NCBI RefSeq assembly: GCF_008254045.1
Contig: NZ_CP042425.1
Coordinates: forward strand, 930,001 to 994,000
Length of the DNA stretch: 64,000 nucleotides
Direction: 5' to 3'
From: Limnoglobus roseus
GTDB taxonomy: Bacteria > Planctomycetota > Planctomycetia > Gemmatales > Gemmataceae
Made by a program: the position numbers and the translations under genes. Position 1 is the stretch's first letter, and every line of letters starts with the position of its first letter. Positions 60,557 through 64,000 of this stretch are shown here, piece by piece. The notes under the pieces were generated by a model, which worked only from the letters and a program-made list of their open reading frames with translations, made no database searches and was not told the DNA's origin.

Positions 60557-62677
60557 GTGCGTATCCGAAAGTTCTGGGTTGCTCTGCCGACGTTGGCAGT
60601 CGGAGCCCTCGGCTCCACGACCATGACCAGTTGGCTCGGCGCACAAGAGCCGGGGCAGTACGGATACTACCCGTCGAAGGTGTCGCCCTCGCAGCCCGGC
60701 CTCGTGCCCGGTACGGCGGCCCCGGCTCCGGTGCCCGCGACGACCGGCGCGCCAACGGTTAACGGCCAGCCGGTGAACTGGGCACCCCCGAAGCCGAAGC
60801 TCACGTCGCCGGTCACCGCCGGGCCAACCCCCGACATGGTGCAAGTGCCCGTGCGGCAGGTGTCCGGCACCCGCCCCGATGCTTCCGCCGTCCGGCAGGC
60901 CGGCGGGTCCGAACCGATCGCCATCTCGCCGCCCAAATTGGCCGCGGACCCGATCATCGCCACGCCGATCGTGACGCCGCCACTGACCGTGCTCCCGACG
61001 GCCGTGCCCGCACCCGGTCCCGTCGGCTCGCCACTCCCGCCGCCCAAGCTTTCAGTCGAAAGCTCGCTGCCCGACATCAAGCCCGAACCGCGGCCGCTGA
61101 CGTTCACCCCGCCCGCTGCGGCCGGCCCGACGATGCTGAAGCCGCCGCCCGCACCGCCGGCCCTCTCAACGGCCCCCGTACCCGCGACGCTGCCGGCCGT
61201 GCCGACGACACTGGCAGGGGCGGCCAACCCGGCCCCGACCAGTTTCCCGATCGCCGGCCTCGCGACCCGCAGTACGCCGAGCGTGGTGCTCGAAGAAGTC
61301 GCCCCCGAATCAGTCAGCGTGAACCAACCGCTGACGTATGAACTCGTCGTCCGCAACACCGGCAGCACGGCCGTGGCGAACGTCCGCGTCGAGGACGAAC
61401 CGTCGGCCGGGGCGAAGTACATGTCCAGTGAGCCCGCCGCCGAGCAAGCCGCCGGCAAGCTCGTGTGGCAACTCGGGACGCTCGACGCCGGGGCGGAAAA
61501 GCGGATCAAGGTTACGATCAAGCCGGCCGATGAAGGGGAAGTCCGCAGCCGCGCCGTCCTCAGCTTCTCGGCCGCCACCGAAGCCCGCGTCAAGGTCACG
61601 CGGCCAAAGATCAACCTCGCGATGTCCGCCGTTGAAGCCAGCCGCGTCGGCGACGAGATCGCCTTCACCATCCGCGTGTCGAACACCGGGAGTGGGGCGG
61701 CCAGCAAGATGCAACTCCAGGCCAACCTGAGCGACGGCCTGAACCACGCCCAGGGCAGCGTGATCGAAACGGACCTCGCGAACCTGCCGGCCGGCGAGTC
61801 GCGGACGCTCACGCTCCGCACCCTGGCGACGAAGTCCGGCTCGCAAACCTGCTCGCTCTCGGTGGTCGCCGACGGCAACCCGGCCGAGACCTCGAAGGCG
61901 ACCGTCGCCGTGGTCGAGCCGATGCTGAGTGCGAAAGTCACCGGCCCGGGGAAGTGCCTCGTGCGGTCGGAACCGGAGTTCAAGATCGAACTGTCGAACC
62001 CCGGTTCGGCCGCGACGGAGCCGGTACAAGCCTGGGCGAGCATTCCCGAGGGCTTCGAGTTCGTCTCCGCGACCGACTCGGGCACGTTCAACGGGACGAA
62101 CCGCACCGTGGCCTGGAAGCTCAGCAACCTCGCCGTCGGCGGCAAGAAGGAAGTGGCGATCAAGCTCCGGGCCACGGGCATCGTGGACGGCAGCGTGAAG
62201 GTGCAAGCCCAGGCGTCGTCGGCGGAAGTGCCGGAAACCGGCGTCACCCCGGCGTCGGCCCGCGTGGCCCGCACGATCGAGGCGAAGGCCGAGGGGGCGA
62301 TCAAGGCCGAGGGCGTGGCCGCCCTGCGGTTCGAGGTTCTCGACGTGGAAGACCCCGTCGAGGTCGGCAAGGAAGCCGTCTACGAAATCAAGGTGGTGAA
62401 CCAGGGGACGGCCCCGTGCACCAACGTGCAGGTCATCGCCACCCTGGCGGACGGCACGAGTGCGACCGGCGCGAACGGCCCGACGCAGGCCCGCGGCCAG
62501 GGCCAGCAAGTGACGTTCGACGCCCTCGCGACCCTGGAGACCAAGAAGGAAGCCGTCTTCAAGGTGAAGGTCAAGGGCGGCACCGCCGGCGACCAGCGGT
62601 TCCGCGTGCAGTTGGTGTGCGATCAGATCAAGACGCCGATCGCGAAGGAAGAGAGCACGCGGTTCTACAAGGACTGA
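60557..62677 (+). CDS. Secreted DUF11-repeat surface protein
   Basis: A 706-residue protein starting at GTG 60557, supported by GGAGGGG 6 nt upstream. The N-terminal signal peptide (about 1-32) is followed by a Pro/Ala/Val/Thr-rich disordered region (about 35-235). About four DUF11/CARDB-like beta-sandwich repeats follow (about 250-350, 355-450, 455-560 and 580-700), recognisable by YELVVRNTGSTAVANVRVED, FTIRVSNTGSGAASKMQL, FKIELSNPGSAATEPVQAWA and YEIKVVNQGTAPCTNVQVIA. It is probably attached to or exposed on the cell surface. It has no anchor motif that I recognise. Confidence 0.82.
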   Translation: MRIRKFWVALPTLAVGALGSTTMTSWLGAQEPGQYGYYPSKVSPSQPGLVPGTAAPAPVPATTGAPTVNGQPVNWAPPKPKLTSPVTAGPTPDMVQVPVRQVSGTRPDASAVRQAGGSEPIAISPPKLAADPIIATPIVTPPLTVLPTAVPAPGPVGSPLPPPKLSVESSLPDIKPEPRPLTFTPPAAAGPTMLKPPPAPPALSTAPVPATLPAVPTTLAGAANPAPTSFPIAGLATRSTPSVVLEEVAPESVSVNQPLTYELVVRNTGSTAVANVRVEDEPSAGAKYMSSEPAAEQAAGKLVWQLGTLDAGAEKRIKVTIKPADEGEVRSRAVLSFSAATEARVKVTRPKINLAMSAVEASRVGDEIAFTIRVSNTGSGAASKMQLQANLSDGLNHAQGSVIETDLANLPAGESRTLTLRTLATKSGSQTCSLSVVADGNPAETSKATVAVVEPMLSAKVTGPGKCLVRSEPEFKIELSNPGSAATEPVQAWASIPEGFEFVSATDSGTFNGTNRTVAWKLSNLAVGGKKEVAIKLRATGIVDGSVKVQAQASSAEVPETGVTPASARVARTIEAKAEGAIKAEGVAALRFEVLDVEDPVEVGKEAVYEIKVVNQGTAPCTNVQVIATLADGTSATGANGPTQARGQGQQVTFDALATLETKKEAVFKVKVKGGTAGDQRFRVQLVCDQIKTPIAKEESTRFYKD

Positions 62678-62703
62678 GTTCCGAGTGAACGCGGGGCCGA
62701 AAC

Positions 62704-63141
62704 ATGGACGAGCTCTTGTTCCTCGGCGAACAGCACCCGGTTTCCGGGCGGCGAGGGACGTTCGAAGACGACGGGAATTCCGCCTGGTTGTACCTGACCG
62801 AAGCGCGAACGGATCGCGTGATTGCCGATGCCTGGGTCTACAACCGCGTTCCGCCACCGTCGTTGTCGCAAGTCGCATCCTACCGGCCCGCGCCGCCACC
62901 AGCGGCCGAGGGGTATGCGAGTGCCGACGCCCTGTGTGCCGAACCGACCGCTTACGAGTGGTCGTTGCAATGGTCGGCCGACGGGGAGTCCGTCGCGGTA
63001 CTGCGGGACGGCGTTGCGTTGGGGCTGATCGCCCGCGGCGGACGGCCGGGGTTCAGCCGGTTGCTCGTGAAGGCCGGGCCGTGGGGCCAACCGTGGGACG
63101 AGGAACGGTTTCGCTCCGTGATGGGCGAACAAGAACACTGA
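62704..63141 (+). CDS. Hypothetical protein
   Basis: A 145-residue soluble protein from ATG 62704, 26 nt after the DUF11 gene. It contains DGNSAWLYLTEARTDRVIAD near the N-terminus, a Pro-rich centre (VPPPSLSQVASYRPAPPP) and LQWSADGESVAVLRDGVALG. No signal peptide, membrane helix or known family. A clear hairpin follows the stop codon. Confidence 0.6.
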   Translation: MDELLFLGEQHPVSGRRGTFEDDGNSAWLYLTEARTDRVIADAWVYNRVPPPSLSQVASYRPAPPPAAEGYASADALCAEPTAYEWSLQWSADGESVAVLRDGVALGLIARGGRPGFSRLLVKAGPWGQPWDEERFRSVMGEQEH

Positions 63142-63152
63142 TCGAAATTCTT

Positions 63153-63178
63153 CCCGCCGGTTTGGGGAAACCGGCGGG
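63153..63178 (+). terminator. Intrinsic terminator
   Basis: An 11-bp stem (CCCGCCGGTTT with AAACCGGCGGG) and a GGGG loop, 11 nt after the stop of the preceding hypothetical gene. Confidence 0.75.
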
Positions 63179-63250
63179 GAGGTGTGGCGTGGGTATTCGG
63201 AACAGACTGCCGGGCGGTTAACACCGGCCGGTTGGGGGAGGTGTCTGTTT

Positions 63251-63784
63251 ATGGGCGCAGGACGTGCTTTGACGAAGGAAGCCGGGAAGCTTCACATCCG
63301 TTGGATGATCCGACGTGACATGGCGGAGGTTCTGAAGGCGGAGGTCGCCAGTTTCGAGTATGCGTGGACGGAGGACGACTTCCTCCGCTGCCTCCGTCAG
63401 CGGAACTGCATCGGCATGGTGGCCGAGGTGAACGACCGCATCGTCGGGTTCATGATTTACGAGTTGCACAAGAGTAAGCTGCACATTCTGAATTTCGCGG
63501 TCGCCCCGAACGTCCGGCGGACGGGCATCGGGCGGCTCATGGTGAAGAAACTCATCGGCAAACTTTCGACCCATCGCCGGTCGAAGATTACCCTGGCCGT
63601 CCGCGAACGGAACCTCGCGGCCCAACTGTTCTTCCGCAACCAGGACTTCAAGGCCGTTCGCGTCCTCCGTGACTACTACGAGGACAGCGGCGAGGACGCC
63701 TTCTTGATGGAATTCCGCGTCGAGGAGGAAGAAGAACAGTACGACGTGCCGGTGAACCGGATCGCGCAGTTCGAAGAAAACTGA
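63251..63784 (+). CDS. rimI: GNAT N-acetyltransferase, RimI-like
   Basis: A 177-residue acetyltransferase that transfers acetyl from acetyl-CoA to an amine; RimI acetylates the N-terminus of ribosomal protein S18. The GNAT core shows IRWMIRRDMAEVLKAE, ILNFAVAPNVRRTGIGRLMV (the acetyl-CoA pyrophosphate loop is RRTGIG) and LAVRERNLAAQLFFRNQDFK, the latter a RimI-type ending. The C-terminal 25 residues are very acidic (VEEEEEQYD). The ATG at 63251 is supported by GGAGGTG. The symbol is by resemblance; other GNAT substrates are possible. Confidence 0.82.
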   Translation: MGAGRALTKEAGKLHIRWMIRRDMAEVLKAEVASFEYAWTEDDFLRCLRQRNCIGMVAEVNDRIVGFMIYELHKSKLHILNFAVAPNVRRTGIGRLMVKKLIGKLSTHRRSKITLAVRERNLAAQLFFRNQDFKAVRVLRDYYEDSGEDAFLMEFRVEEEEEQYDVPVNRIAQFEEN

Positions 63785-63787
63785 CTT

Positions 63788-63860
63788 GGTGAAGGGGTAG
63801 TACGGTGAAGGGGTGAAAAGACCCGGTCTTTTCACCCCTTCACCGTACTACCCCTTCACC
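63788..63860. repeat. 73-bp palindrome with internal repeats
   Basis: Perfect 36-bp arms (63788-63823 and 63825-63860) around a single central C. Each arm contains GGTGAAGGGGT twice, so direct and inverted repeats are nested. It begins 3 nt after the acetyltransferase stop codon and ends 22 nt before the next start codon. Confidence 0.95.
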
Positions 63861-63882
63861 CCTTCTTCCCGAGGGGTCGCCC

Positions 63883-64000
63883 ATGACCGCAACCCAGAAA
63901 CGCCATCGCCGGTGGGTGCTGACGGGCACGTTCCTCGTCAGCCTGACCGTTAGTTCCGCGATCTGCGGCGTGTACCGTTCCGCCCACGCCGACCCGGCCG
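63883..64000 (+). CDS. Partial protein with N-terminal signal or anchor helix
   Basis: The first 39 codons of a gene that runs off the right edge. ATG 63883 is preceded by GAGGGG. A basic stretch (QKRHRRW) is followed by a hydrophobic helix (VLTGTFLVSLTVSSAICGVY), so the protein is exported or membrane-anchored. Nothing more can be said. Confidence 0.6.
   Translation, partial: MTATQKRHRRWVLTGTFLVSLTVSSAICGVYRSAHADPA

Noticed and set aside
1..64000. tRNA, rRNA or other known structured RNA genes
   Set aside because: No cloverleaf with a TTCGA-type T-loop, no rRNA core motif and no known riboswitch was recognised in any intergenic gap.

Overview
The window looks like a chromosomal segment of a Gemmata-like planctomycete (family Gemmataceae). 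This is inferred from uniformly high G+C, many large secreted proteins of unknown function, a 2607-residue SdrD-type surface protein with an N-terminal LEAREVP motif, Hanks-type kinases with planctomycete-style output domains, a MoxR/DUF58/DUF4129 membrane cluster, and lipid A / O-antigen genes. No rRNA, tRNA, CRISPR array, integrase or complete insertion sequence was recognised. Most of the window is ordinary chromosome, but it is unusually rich in long intergenic palindromes and in ghost copies of neighbouring genes.

Layout. 1-11.9 kb: a partial secreted protein, a YHYH-domain protein, seryl-tRNA synthetase, a membrane-anchored secreted protein, a DinB-like protein, a Uma2 endonuclease, citrate synthase, two paralogous small membrane proteins, a tandem DUF1801 protein, then the end of a membrane/cell-envelope cluster (DUF58 and partners). 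12.2-16.4 kb: the start of that cluster (HEAT protein, DUF4129, a DUF4350-like protein, MoxR ATPase), chained by ATGA overlaps and interrupted by a block of hairpin repeats. 16.5-20.2 kb: O-antigen ligase, short-chain dehydrogenase and fatty acid desaturase. 20.2-22.6 kb: two tiny lipoproteins opposite an ECF sigma factor / anti-sigma pair, then a YfiT-like protein. 22.6-26.5 kb: a rearranged patch in which the 3' ends of the YfiT-like gene and of the ABC-F ATPase gene are fused into a mosaic relic. 26.6-31.6 kb: hydrolase, zinc-ribbon membrane protein, Gly/Tyr-rich secreted protein, rhomboid with a winged-helix-like N-terminus, and pseudouridine-5'-phosphate glycosidase. 31.7-39.5 kb: the giant surface protein. 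40-44.3 kb: family 2 glycosyltransferase, LpxA, DUF2029 glycosyltransferase and aldo/keto reductase. 44.4-51.5 kb: an S9 peptidase with a coiled-coil inserted in its catalytic domain, a luciferase-like oxidoreductase, a sugar epimerase, a DUF1573 protein and an unknown. 51.6-60 kb: carB and two tandem Ser/Thr kinase genes with matching promoters, with a truncated second copy of the 5' end of carB between the kinases. 60.1-64 kb: MazG-like pyrophosphohydrolase, DUF11 surface protein, unknown, a RimI-like acetyltransferase and a partial gene.

How the genes work together. Four themes recur: envelope construction (LpxA, glycosyltransferases, O-antigen ligase, desaturase, giant adhesin, DUF11 protein); signalling (ECF sigma/anti-sigma, two kinases, rhomboid); the MoxR-DUF58 chaperone-like cluster; and housekeeping (serS, gltA, carB, psuG). 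The most unusual content is structural: four palindromes sharing GGCGAGC/GCTCGCC tips, three further very long palindromes, a mosaic relic made of two neighbouring genes' 3' ends joined at a 5-bp microhomology, and a carB 5' copy that is identical over about 217 bp yet has a stop codon. Functions are assigned from sequence recognition only; no database search was run.
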